A stretch of 48,442 nt of DNA from IMG/VR virus record IMGVR_UViG_3300036826_000040, positions 1 through 48,442 of that record; one strand, given 5' to 3'. The translations under genes were made by a program, and so were the position numbers. Origin of the DNA: a virus. Below the pieces are notes generated by a model. The model ran no database searches, had not been told where the DNA came from, and saw only the letters and a program-made list of their open reading frames with translations. Shown piece by piece: positions 1 to 5,947 of the stretch; position 1 is the stretch's first letter, and every line of letters begins with the position of its first letter.

Positions 1-223
1 CCCTACAGGGCTGCCCATCGGCCTTGACCGCCCAGCAGCCTCCTGGCCCTGGTGCCGTCCCGCGTGAGCCGTGAAACGGCTGTGCGAGGACTGCGGGGAG
101 GGCTTCGGTCTCCGAGTCGGCCGAGTCGCTCCCCGGCTCAGCAAGCTGAGCCTGTGCGTGTGGATCTGCGCTCGGATCGGCGTGCAGTTCTGCGTGCTGA
201 TCCCCACGGAGATCGGCGTCCAC
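1..223 (-). pseudogene. 5' fragment of the Zn-knuckle gene, cut by the contig end
   Basis: This is the first ~74 codons of the gene that is complete at 47766-48434, repeated here because of the terminal repeat. It runs off the window at base 1. The single mismatch (G128 versus T48339) changes one codon from AGA (Arg) to AGC (Ser). It is probably not a separate gene, only the duplicated start. Confidence 0.75.
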
Positions 224-231
224 AAGCCGAT
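1..231. repeat. Left copy of 231-bp terminal direct repeat
   Basis: Positions 1-231 match 48212-48442 base for base except position 128 (G here, T at 48339). This is either a true terminal redundancy or the overlap left by assembling a circular or permuted genome. A minus-strand reading frame begins inside it (GTG at 223-221), showing that the sequence belongs upstream of the 47766-48434 gene. Confidence 0.95.
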
Positions 232-715
232 TCTACTCCCTTTAGGGAGTACAGCCCAGCCCCTTTAGGGGCTGCGAATCCTTACGAAATCCGAACCCTT
301 ACAGGGTTGTTGGCCGACGGTCGGCAGGTTGGCCGCCGGTCGGCTACATTGGGTCGGCCTGGCAGCGGTGCCACGGTCACCGAAGGTGGACGCCGCTGAG
401 CCAGTCGGTCGTCCTGCCCTGCGAGTGAGGGAGCTTTGCTCCCGAAGGACTGGGTAGCTGGCGACGCCGAGGGTGACTCGGCTGCCGAGGGATCGAAGAT
501 CCTCGGGACGTCATTCCCTGGTCGTGGGAGAGCTTGCTCTCCCTGCCTGCCTAGTGCAGCGCTGTGCGAGCGCTGTACGTCCACCGCAGCTTGCTGCGGG
601 GCTGGAGGAGGACAGCGGCCCCTGGTGCTTACAGCACCAACCCAAGCACATGAGACCTCTTTTCCAGCCCCCTACGGGGGGCTGGGATGGATGCCTCAAA
701 CCGAAAGGAGCAACG
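232..715. other. Non-coding hairpin-rich leader before the plus-strand arm
   Basis: No frame here has a convincing start, Shine-Dalgarno sequence or protein. It holds perfect inverted repeats: 234-251 (loop TTTA), 257-274 (loop TTTA), 294-308 (loop TAC), GGGAGC-TTT-GCTCCC near 430, GGAGAGC-TT-GCTCTCC near 530, GCAGC-TT-GCTGC near 585, TGGTGCT-TAC-AGCACCA near 625 and 664-685. It also contains a tandem operator-like repeat (310-344). It is likely a promoter/leader region for the genes from 716 on; no strong promoter was found by eye. Confidence 0.6.
310..344. repeat. Tandem 16-bp operator-like repeat
   Basis: Two copies of TTGGCCG(A/C)CGGTCGGC lie at 310-325 and 329-344, 19 bp apart, each itself a palindrome (GCCGACGGTCGGC in the first). 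The second copy abuts TACATT at 345-350, which could be a -10 element. Two helically phased palindromes beside a possible promoter suggest a dimeric repressor site; this is inference. Confidence 0.45.
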
Positions 716-922
716 ATGCACCGTCCCGACAACGCGGAGGTTCGCAGGAACCGCTTGGCGGTTCGCGCCACCTTCACAGGTCGGAGCAATCCGGTTCACG
801 GAATCTCGGACGACGTGTTGCTGAGCAACACGGTCAGCAGTCGAGCCGCTCGGCAAGCCGAGCGGGAGTGGAAGCGCTCGCTGTCCAGAGGACAGCGGCG
901 GAAGCTACGGGGTCGTCGGTAG
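716..922 (+). CDS. Small basic protein of unknown function
   Basis: This 68-residue protein starts at ATG 716, six bases after CCGAAAGGAG (701-710), a short version of the phage leader motif. It is very rich in Arg, with a C-terminal tail ending RGQRRKLRGRR, so nucleic-acid binding is possible but unproven. The family is not recognised. Four perfect inverted repeats lie within its 207 bases, for example GTGTTGCT-G-AGCAACAC and CGCTGTCC-AGA-GGACAGCG. A further one (GGGTCGTC-GGTA-GACGACCC) spans the stop codon. Confidence 0.65.
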   Translation: MHRPDNAEVRRNRLAVRATFTGRSNPVHGISDDVLLSNTVSSRAARQAEREWKRSLSRGQRRKLRGRR

Positions 923-949
923 ACGACCCCCCACCGAAAGGAGACCTTC

Positions 950-1195
950 GTGATTCTCACGAAGAAGGACATCGAGGGACGCTGGGCCGAGAGGGAGATT
1001 CTCTCCCTCTGGGAGACCTACAACCCGGAGGAGGATCCTCCGGTCGCCTTCTGGCTCGCTGAGGACGGCTCGCAGCTTTGCTGCGACTGCTCCAGCGACC
1101 GCCACGCGATCCTCGGAGAGGACTCCGAGGACGTCGAAGCGTTCGATCCTCGGATCGGCTGCGATGACTGCAAGACAGTCATCGCCTTCGACTGA
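950..1195 (+). CDS. Small acidic Cys-pair protein
   Basis: This 81-residue protein starts at GTG 950 after CCGAAAGGAG (934-943). Two cysteine clusters are visible, CCDC in the middle and CDDC near the C-terminus, so it may bind a metal as a zinc ribbon. The rest is acidic with a WAEREILSLWETY helix. The family is unknown. It is one of several Cys-rich small proteins just upstream of the amidoligase. Its coding sequence holds hairpins such as GAGGGAGA-TT-CTCTCCCTC and CTCGGAG-AGGA-CTCCGAG. Confidence 0.7.
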   Translation: MILTKKDIEGRWAEREILSLWETYNPEEDPPVAFWLAEDGSQLCCDCSSDRHAILGEDSEDVEAFDPRIGCDDCKTVIAFD

Positions 1196-1262
1196 GCGAG
1201 TGCTCGCCTGGTCGATCCTGCTGCTGATAGCAGCAGGGGGAGTCTGGTGGCACTACCGCTGA
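1164..1262 (+). CDS. Possible tiny membrane peptide
   Basis: A 32-codon frame from ATG 1164 (or GTG 1200) to TGA 1260-1262 overlaps the end of the preceding gene and covers most of the gap before 1329. Its second half, VLAWSILLLIAAGGVWWHYR, is a textbook single membrane helix. There is no good Shine-Dalgarno sequence, so expression would rely on coupling to the upstream gene. The hydrophobicity is the only support; chance is possible. Confidence 0.35.
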   Translation: MTARQSSPSTERVLAWSILLLIAAGGVWWHYR

Positions 1263-1271
1263 GCCGCTTTT

Positions 1272-1293
1272 CCAGCCCTCTGAGGAGGGCTGG
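1272..1293. other. Intergenic hairpin before the leader motif
   Basis: CCAGCCCTC-TGAG-GAGGGCTGG is a perfect 9-bp stem, followed by the leader motif CGACAGAGAGGAG (1307-1319). The near-identical hairpin at 664-685 occupies the same place relative to the 716 gene, so hairpin plus leader motif is a repeated arrangement. Confidence 0.6.
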
Positions 1294-1328
1294 GATGGCT
1301 GTTCAACGACAGAGAGGAGGCATCGAAG

Positions 1329-1556
1329 ATGCCTGAAGCTCAGCCGCTCGGAGACGAGCAGATCCCTTCGGGATCGGTGCCGTGCGATGGATGCCGTGGA
1401 GACGGCATCTACTACGGCAGGGGATACGTCGAAAACGGCGTGTTCAAGGGGTTCACCGGAACTTGCTTCCGGTGCCAGGGCAAGGGTCACATGACGGAGG
1501 CCGACGTGCGCCGTTGTCGTCACTACGACAACCATGTGCGTCGGATCAGCCTGTGA
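1329..1556 (+). CDS. DnaJ-like zinc-knuckle protein
   Basis: This 75-residue protein starts at ATG 1329 after CGACAGAGAGGAG. It has two CxxCxGxG motifs, CDGCRGDG and CFRCQGKG, about 24 residues apart, the pattern of one DnaJ-type zinc-binding module. Such modules bind unfolded protein or act as scaffolds. There is no J domain, so it is not a chaperone by itself. It lies just upstream of the amidoligase, whose N-terminus is also Cys-rich. The stop overlaps the next start (GTGA). Confidence 0.7.
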   Translation: MPEAQPLGDEQIPSGSVPCDGCRGDGIYYGRGYVENGVFKGFTGTCFRCQGKGHMTEADVRRCRHYDNHVRRISL

Positions 1557-1792
1557 TCCCGGCCACTTCAGGGCTAGTTCTAGCCCTGACCGACGAGGAG
1601 GCCACCGACCTGTTCCACACCCTTCAGGGTGTGGCGTTCGAGTTCGGAGGACTGAGCGATTCCAGCCGAAGGCTGGCGGCTCGCCTGGTCAGGCACTTCC
1701 GGGCACAGGGTCGGATCTCGACGGCCTGCGGAACTTCGTTCCGCTACCTCGACCTGAGACGTCCAGACGGGTCACATCCCTTCGGTCTGTGA
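1553..1792 (+). CDS. Small protein coupled to the zinc-knuckle gene
   Basis: This 79-residue protein starts at GTG 1553, overlapping the upstream TGA in the GTGA arrangement used many times in this genome. The sequence looks globular, with a helical LTDEEATDLFHTLQGVAFEF segment and an Arg-rich middle. The family is not recognised. Its 5' end contains a 10-bp perfect palindrome (1568-1589) and its stop codon lies in the bulged hairpin at 1769-1804. Confidence 0.55.
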   Translation: MIPATSGLVLALTDEEATDLFHTLQGVAFEFGGLSDSSRRLAARLVRHFRAQGRISTACGTSFRYLDLRRPDGSHPFGL

Positions 1793-1804
1793 AGGGTGTG
1801 ACCC
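1769..1804 (+). promoter_or_regulatory. Bulged hairpin containing a stop codon, copy 1
   Basis: The 5' arm 1769-1783 pairs with 1791-1804 with a single bulged T at 1777; the loop is GGTCTGT. The TGA of the upstream gene (1790-1792) is part of the loop and stem. The element ends just before the leader motif at 1812-1825. The same architecture (CCCTTC stem, seven-base GG-loop, GAAGGG, one bulge on one arm) recurs at 4566-4605 and 5141-5180. An alternative C(UUCG)G hairpin can form from the same bases, so the element may be bistable. Confidence 0.55.
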
Positions 1805-1831
1805 GTAAACCCCGACAGAGAGGAGACCGAC

Positions 1832-1930
1832 ATGTCGGTCAAGGCGATGGTCGCCGCTAGCCGCCAAAGGCGGCGTGGCTACATCGGCACGGTCGGCCAT
1901 GCCCTTATCAGGGCATCGGCCCAGCGGTAG
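1832..1930 (+). CDS. Short basic peptide
   Basis: A 32-residue frame starts at ATG 1832, six bases after a full leader motif (1812-1825), and ends at TAG 1928-1930. It is Arg-rich (SRQRRRG). The well-placed leader and start are the main evidence. Function is unknown. Its bases form GCCGCC-AAA-GGCGGC, ATGCCCT-TATC-AGGGCAT and CAGCGG-TAG-CCGCTG, so the frame could be incidental to the structure. Confidence 0.45.
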   Translation: MSVKAMVAASRQRRRGYIGTVGHALIRASAQR

Positions 1931-2018
1931 CCGCTGCACAAGCCCTCCGAGGAGGGCTTGCGTGGCTGCTAGTGCAGTCACACCACCTTCGGTGGTGAAC
2001 CCGATAGAGAGGAATCTC

Positions 2019-3341
2019 ATGCCTGAGAACGAAGTTCTCATCGACTGGCTTGCCCCGGCTTCTGAGGAAGCCGAGGAGGAGCCGGTGTACGAGTGCCCGG
2101 AGTGCGGCACGGAGCATCCAACGGAGTTGGATGTGGAACTCTGCTGCCCGACCTTCGAGTGCGACCACTGTGGTGCAGAGCACCCCAGTGAGGACGAGGC
2201 TTACGACTGCTGCCGCCACTACTGCGGCTCGTGCGGTACGGAGTACCGCTACGAGGACGAAGCCTACGACTGCTGCCGCTACTCGTGCCCCGGCTGCGGA
2301 GCCATGTACGACTACGAGGAGGACGCCAACGGCTGCTGTGGCCCCAGAGGGGCCAGCTATCCGTCGCTCTCCGACCTTCCCGAGCCTTACCTGATCTCGG
2401 TTCCCGAGATCGAGGGACGGCCTGCGAGGGTCTGCTCTATCGAGCAGGAGATCAACGACGGAGGCTCGGAGGCGCTCCAGATGCTCTACGACTTCGGCTT
2501 TGCCGATGGCAACGAGCAGTCCTCGTACTCGTCCCAGGGTCGGCCTGGCCGTGTGACGGTCAAGTCGGATGCCTCCCTTTCGGGAGAGGATTCGGCCGAG
2601 ATCGTCTACAGCCGTTACCGGCTGTGGGAGCCTGCTTCGTCCAGGGACTTGTCCCTGGCTCTCGGCAGGATGCGTCAGTTGGCTCGGGAGGCGAACGTAG
2701 TTCGCGTCAACAAGTCGGCTGGAACCCACATCCACATCTCGGCTTTGGCCGAGGATGGAACCGGGATCGGCCCGGTCGAGATGGCCGCTCTGCACGAAAT
2801 CTTCTGCTACGCAGAGGATTTCCTGTACTCGGTCGCTGCGGCTGGCTGGGACGCTCACAGATCCCGACCGGGATCTGGTGGCTACTGCAAGCCTGTCCCG
2901 AAGATCCCTTCGGGACAGAAGGCGACGGGCTTCAGGGTCAACGGGCTGATGGCGAGAGACCGATACTTCGGTCTCAACTTCCAGCGGCTCATCGGCTGTG
3001 CCTCGAACTGCTCCTGTGGAGCAGCGAGGTTCGGTGAGTGGGGAGCGTGCGAATGCGGAGCATTCGACGCTGCGACGGTCGAGTGGAGGCTGTTCAACGC
3101 TTCTACGAAGCCCGAGACGCTCCACGCCTGGCTGATCCTGGCTCACTCGCTGACCGCTGCGGCCTTCGGCCACACGGTCGGCTCGCTGCCAGTCAACGAG
3201 TACGGCACATCCGACCTGGAGGGTCGGATGGCAGTTCAGCGCTGGATCGAGGCGAATGCCCCGATGACGGACGACGAGATCCTCGTCGTCCGCGAGGCGG
3301 TGCGGAGGTCTCCCGGTCTCGGGAGACCAGGAAGGAGGTAA
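2019..3341 (+). CDS. Amidoligase (glutamine-synthetase fold) with four CxxC-x12-CC repeats
   Basis: This 440-residue protein starts at ATG 2019 after CCGATAGAGAGGAA. Residues 26-107 hold four exact tandem units C-x2-C-x12-C-C (C26/29/42/43, C48/51/64/65, C69/72/85/86, C90/93/106/107), probably metal-binding. From about residue 138 come amidoligase (COOH-NH2 ligase) hallmarks: IEQE (E142, E144), VKSDASL then AEIV (K182, D184, E194), GTHIHI (H237, H239), RYFGLN near 315 and VEWRLFNAS (E355, R357). A further Cys cluster (C327, C331, C333, C344, C346) is inserted before the last motif. The family forms amide bonds between a carboxylate and an amine using ATP. The next gene is a class II glutamine amidotransferase, a known partner type. 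The substrate is unknown. Confidence 0.82.
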   Translation: MPENEVLIDWLAPASEEAEEEPVYECPECGTEHPTELDVELCCPTFECDHCGAEHPSEDEAYDCCRHYCGSCGTEYRYEDEAYDCCRYSCPGCGAMYDYEEDANGCCGPRGASYPSLSDLPEPYLISVPEIEGRPARVCSIEQEINDGGSEALQMLYDFGFADGNEQSSYSSQGRPGRVTVKSDASLSGEDSAEIVYSRYRLWEPASSRDLSLALGRMRQLAREANVVRVNKSAGTHIHISALAEDGTGIGPVEMAALHEIFCYAEDFLYSVAAAGWDAHRSRPGSGGYCKPVPKIPSGQKATGFRVNGLMARDRYFGLNFQRLIGCASNCSCGAARFGEWGACECGAFDAATVEWRLFNASTKPETLHAWLILAHSLTAAAFGHTVGSLPVNEYGTSDLEGRMAVQRWIEANAPMTDDEILVVREAVRRSPGLGRPGRR

Positions 3342-3350
3342 CTGCGGATG

Positions 3351-3368
3351 CCAGCCCTAACGGGCTGG
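3351..3368. other. Intergenic hairpin with UAAC loop
   Basis: CCAGCCC-TAAC-GGGCTGG lies in the 87-base gap between the amidoligase and amidotransferase genes. It is followed by CTGTCCC-GGA-GGGACAG and then the leader motif (3409-3422). The TAAC loop also caps hairpins at 4521-4542, 5884-5901 and 9992-10015. Confidence 0.6.
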
Positions 3369-3408
3369 CTTCCCGGAGCTACCTGCTCCCTGTCCCGGAG
3401 GGACAGAA

Positions 3409-3422
3409 CCGACAGAGAGGAG
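3409..3422 (+). repeat. Dispersed leader motif CCGACAGARAGGAG (exemplar copy)
   Basis: This motif contains the Shine-Dalgarno sequence and sits 5-12 bases before most left-arm starts. Copies and near copies: 701-710, 934-943, 1307-1319, 1812-1825, 2001-2014, 3409-3422, 4608-4621, 4955-4966, 5431-5444, 5929-5942, 6536-6549, 6758-6771, 7903-7916, 8446-8460 (degenerate), 8857-8870, 10022-10035, 14197-14210 and 44799-44810. A bare Shine-Dalgarno site would not conserve the CCGACA part. It resembles in concept the start-associated sequences of cluster K mycobacteriophages. Confidence 0.85.
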
Positions 3423-3428
3423 CAACAC

Positions 3429-4511
3429 ATGTGCGGAATCGCTGGCATCTACCTGCGAGACCTCCGAATGGAGGTCGATCTCGACTCGATGCTGGACACG
3501 ATGCTGGATGAGATCCAGCATCGCGGCGGCGATGCGACGGGCTTCGTCGCTCTCGGAGAGAGCGGCGTGACCGAGTGGCACCGTGCGGCCTGCGATGTCC
3601 CGGACTTCACGAAGTACCGGCGTCCCGTCCCGAAAGGGACGTGGACGGTCGTGGCCCACACTCGGTATGCAACGCAGGGTCTCCCTGCGTTCATCGAGAA
3701 CAACCACCCGATCAAGCGCGGCCCGTTCTACGTGGTGCATAACGGCCACGTCTCCAACGACAGCGAGCTTTTCAAGCTCGCTGAGAGGACGCCGTTCGGC
3801 CAGGTCGATTCGGAGGCGATCCCGGCCCGTCTAGCTTCCCTGGGGAAGCTGACGGACGCCGAGATCGTCATGGAGGAGATCCAGGGATCAGCGGCTATCG
3901 CCGCTGTGGACGAGACCAACCCCGCCGAGCTTGTGCTCGCCAAGGGGCACTCGTCTCCCTTGTTCGTCCTGGTGACGAACAAGATCGTCCTGTGGGGATC
4001 GACCGAGGCGACGGTACGCTCGGCCTACAAGAAGCATGTAGGCCGACTGCCGAAGAAGCGGAAGATCGAGTCTCTCTCCCCTGGAGAGATGATCCACTTC
4101 GACGCCAACGGCAAGCAGACTCGAACGAAGTTCGAGGTCTACGTGCCGAAGTACATCTCCTACAAGCCGTCTACGGCTTGGAAGGAGACCACGGCGTTCA
4201 CGTACTCGACGGAGAAGGACGCTGCTTGCAGCGTCCCTCCGACGAGGCACCTGCCGACCATTTCGGGCTTCCCGAAATGGGACGACACGGGAGCCGACGA
4301 CGATGCACACTCGACAGAGTGTGACGTCTGCGGCCAGAGCGTTCGCTACAGCGACGCTTCCTACGTGGATGACCCGCTCGACTCGAAGCTGACCTGGGTG
4401 GTCTGCTCGGCCGAGTGCGAGGCTGAGGCGCTCTGGGACGGGGACATCTCCGATGACCCCGCCATCGTCAACGCCGCGATCCTCGCCGCTGGCGAGGAGC
4501 AGGACGACTGA
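3429..4511 (+). CDS. Stand-alone class II glutamine amidotransferase
   Basis: This 360-residue protein starts at ATG 3429 after a full leader motif. The N-terminal MCGIAG gives the Cys2 nucleophile after Met removal. Family motifs follow in order: HRGGDATGF, VVAHTRYATQG, ENNHPI, VVHNGHVSN and VDSEAI. These domains split glutamine and pass on ammonia. There is no synthetase or isomerase domain here, so a partner enzyme is needed; the amidoligase upstream is the obvious candidate. Residues from about 300 form an extra tail with CDVCG and CSAEC, a likely zinc finger. The coding sequence is unusually full of palindromes, such as GGACGCTGC-TT-GCAGCGTCC (4217-4236). Confidence 0.9.
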   Translation: MCGIAGIYLRDLRMEVDLDSMLDTMLDEIQHRGGDATGFVALGESGVTEWHRAACDVPDFTKYRRPVPKGTWTVVAHTRYATQGLPAFIENNHPIKRGPFYVVHNGHVSNDSELFKLAERTPFGQVDSEAIPARLASLGKLTDAEIVMEEIQGSAAIAAVDETNPAELVLAKGHSSPLFVLVTNKIVLWGSTEATVRSAYKKHVGRLPKKRKIESLSPGEMIHFDANGKQTRTKFEVYVPKYISYKPSTAWKETTAFTYSTEKDAACSVPPTRHLPTISGFPKWDDTGADDDAHSTECDVCGQSVRYSDASYVDDPLDSKLTWVVCSAECEAEALWDGDISDDPAIVNAAILAAGEEQDD

Positions 4512-4520
4512 CCCTGCACA

Positions 4521-4542
4521 GAGCACCCCTAACGGGGTGCTC
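4521..4542. other. Intergenic hairpin with UAAC loop
   Basis: GAGCACCCC-TAAC-GGGGTGCTC is a perfect 9-bp stem ten bases after the amidotransferase stop. There is no T run, so it is more likely an mRNA-stabilising or processing element than a terminator. Confidence 0.55.
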
Positions 4543-4565
4543 GATGGAGGGCCACAAGGCTCACC

Positions 4566-4605
4566 CAGGGTTTTCCCCCTTCGGGGTTTGAAGGGGGAAA
4601 CCCTG
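4566..4605 (+). promoter_or_regulatory. Bulged hairpin, copy 2
   Basis: CAGGG, a bulged T at 4571, then TTTCCCCCTTC pairs with GAAGGGGGAAA and CCCTG; the loop is GGGGTTT. It stops three bases before the leader motif at 4608-4621. It has the same plan as 1769-1804 and 5141-5180. The loop G's can instead pair with the C's to make a C(UUCG)G hairpin. Confidence 0.55.
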
Positions 4606-4625
4606 AACCGACAGAGAGGAGCATC

Positions 4626-4862
4626 ATGGCGACAACGGAGAAGCCCGACACGTCGCCACTCCGTATCAACGGAGTGATCGTCCAGGACGGCATCCAGGCC
4701 AACCTGGACACGGCTCGACGGCGTTACCGTCGAGAGTACGACCGGGGCTACCTGCTCTCCGAGCAGGGCCACTCCGAGCACGCGCAGCGTGTTCTCGACA
4801 CTGCCAACAGCGAGCTACTGCTCGCTGAGACGAAGTACGCCAAGGCACGGGGTCGGCAGTAG
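4626..4862 (+). CDS. Small helical protein of unknown function
   Basis: This 78-residue protein starts at ATG 4626 after a full leader motif. The C-terminal two thirds (RRRYRREYDRGYLLSEQGH and on to the end) is predicted helical and charged, compatible with a short coiled coil. The family is not recognised. The stop codon lies inside GGGGTCGGC-AGTA-GCCGACCCC. Confidence 0.65.
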   Translation: MATTEKPDTSPLRINGVIVQDGIQANLDTARRRYRREYDRGYLLSEQGHSEHAQRVLDTANSELLLAETKYAKARGRQ

Positions 4863-4871
4863 CCGACCCCG

Positions 4872-4939
4872 GCTGGTCGCGTCTGCGGTAACAGGCGCAT
4901 TGACGGCTAAGGCAGACACCGCCTGGAGCGCCGACCAGC
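4872..4939 (+). ncRNA. Possible pseudoknotted RNA leader
   Basis: In the 112-base gap, GCTGGTCG (4872-4879) pairs with CGACCAGC (4932-4939) as a closing helix. Inside it, GTCTGC (4881-4886) pairs with GCAGAC (4912-4917), and CAGGCG (4892-4897) pairs with CGCCTG (4920-4925) across it, giving an H-type pseudoknot. It sits upstream of the 4975 gene. Three interlocking perfect helices in 68 bases are the only evidence; a regulatory RNA is inferred. Confidence 0.4.
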
Positions 4940-4974
4940 ACGCACCACCACCACTGACGAAAGGAGGTTCGGCT

Positions 4975-5133
4975 ATGCCGAACGGCTACGAACACTGGAA
5001 CGAGGAAGCGGATCTGATCCGCTACGCGGAGACCGACTTCGACTCCCCGATGGCCGACATGTCGGACGAGGAGATCAAGCAGGCGGTCTACGACCGAGAG
5101 GACGACGACTGGCCTGCCGACTGGGAGGACTGA
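4975..5133 (+). CDS. Small acidic protein
   Basis: This 52-residue protein starts at ATG 4975 after TGACGAAAGGAGG. About a third of its residues are Asp or Glu and there is almost no basic charge, ending DREDDDWPADWED. Such proteins can mimic DNA, but there is no family match to support that. The start lies in the palindrome GTTCGGC-TAT-GCCGAAC, so the start codon would be in a loop of the mRNA. Confidence 0.6.
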   Translation: MPNGYEHWNEEADLIRYAETDFDSPMADMSDEEIKQAVYDREDDDWPADWED

Positions 5134-5140
5134 CCTCCTC

Positions 5141-5180
5141 CTCGATTTAGCCCTTCGGTCTATGAAGGGCATAAATCGAG
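5141..5180 (+). promoter_or_regulatory. Bulged hairpin, copy 3
   Basis: CTCGATTTAGCCCTTC pairs with GAAGGGC and TAAATCGAG with one bulged A at 5171; the loop is GGTCTAT. It is directly followed by AGAGGAGG, the ribosome-binding site of the 5195 gene. It shares the CCCTTC-loop-GAAGGG core with 1769-1804 and 4566-4605. Confidence 0.55.
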
Positions 5181-5194
5181 AGAGGAGGATCAGA

Positions 5195-5383
5195 ATGCCT
5201 GAGATCATCGCCACTGTCGTTGCCGACAGGGTGACACCTGGCGCAGTTCGGTTCACCGAACTGGAGCCGCAGATCGGAGACACCTGCATCTCCATCTATC
5301 TCCGCAAGGAGATGGTCAGCTTCCTGGGTCTCGACCCGGAGCAGGAAGGCACCACGGTCAGGCTGAAGCTCGACCGTGCGTAG
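5195..5383 (+). CDS. Small protein of unknown function
   Basis: This 62-residue protein starts at ATG 5195 behind CGAGAGAGGAGG. The sequence suggests a small beta-rich fold (IIATVVADRV, AVRFTELE, CISIYLRKE, TTVRLKLDRA). There are no recognised motifs. Context suggests an early gene under the same leader-type control as its neighbours. Confidence 0.6.
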   Translation: MPEIIATVVADRVTPGAVRFTELEPQIGDTCISIYLRKEMVSFLGLDPEQEGTTVRLKLDRA

Positions 5384-5451
5384 CAGCTAGGGCCGCTCTG
5401 CGGCCCCTGCTGGTGCGTCTTGCACCACCACCGACAGAAAGGAGTCAGGCT

Positions 5452-5877
5452 ATGCCTGGCAAGTACAGGATCGAAGCGACAATCTCGCTCTCGACGTCCA
5501 TCGGGCCGCAGAGCGGCTACGTCTCGGGCATCGAGGACGAGGGCATCGAGGACTTCGAGGACTCGTCCCAGTGGGACGAGGAGTACGTCTCGGTCGGCGG
5601 GGGAGTCGTGGACTTCACCGTCGAGGCCGACTCGGAGGACGAGGCGCGGGAGATGGCGGATCGCGCCGTCGCCAACGCCTACTACGAGGGCGACGACATC
5701 GAGTGGGAGATCGCTGACTACTCGATCTCCAGCGTCGAGTGCATCGAGGAGCCGATGGACTTGGCGAAAGCCAAGGACATCTTCCGCGAGTTCCTTCGCA
5801 GGAACTCGTCCGTGCTCTCGATCACGGATCAGGAGCAGGCAGCGTTCGACTTCCTGCTCGAACTGCTGACCCCGTAG
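5452..5877 (+). CDS. Acidic hypothetical protein
   Basis: This 141-residue protein starts at ATG 5452 after a full leader motif (5431-5444). The N-terminal half carries an acidic stretch (SGIEDEGIEDFEDSSQWDEE) and a beta strand pattern. The C-terminal part is helical (AKAKDIFREFLRR and DFLLELL). The family is unknown; similar acidic segments occur in small actinophage proteins. Confidence 0.65.
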   Translation: MPGKYRIEATISLSTSIGPQSGYVSGIEDEGIEDFEDSSQWDEEYVSVGGGVVDFTVEADSEDEAREMADRAVANAYYEGDDIEWEIADYSISSVECIEEPMDLAKAKDIFREFLRRNSSVLSITDQEQAAFDFLLELLTP

Positions 5878-5883
5878 CAGGTA

Positions 5884-5901
5884 GGGGAGCTAACGCTCCC
5901 C
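5884..5901. other. Intergenic hairpin with UAAC loop
   Basis: GGGGAGC-TAAC-GCTCCCC in the 70-base gap upstream of the leader motif at 5929-5942. It has the same loop as hairpins at 3351, 4521 and 9992. Confidence 0.6.
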
Positions 5902-5947
5902 CTCCTGGTGCAGCGAGTCAGCACCATACCGACAGAGAGGAGGGGCT

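Noticed and set aside
232-715. Several small frames in the left leader (for example from 436 and 473)
   Set aside because: No ribosome sites at their starts and the bases are occupied by hairpins; only the frame from 716 has a proper leader.
1908-3173. A 421-codon open frame on the minus strand across the amidoligase gene
   Set aside because: It is a shadow of the strongly biased plus-strand gene, with low-complexity sequence and no ribosome-binding site.
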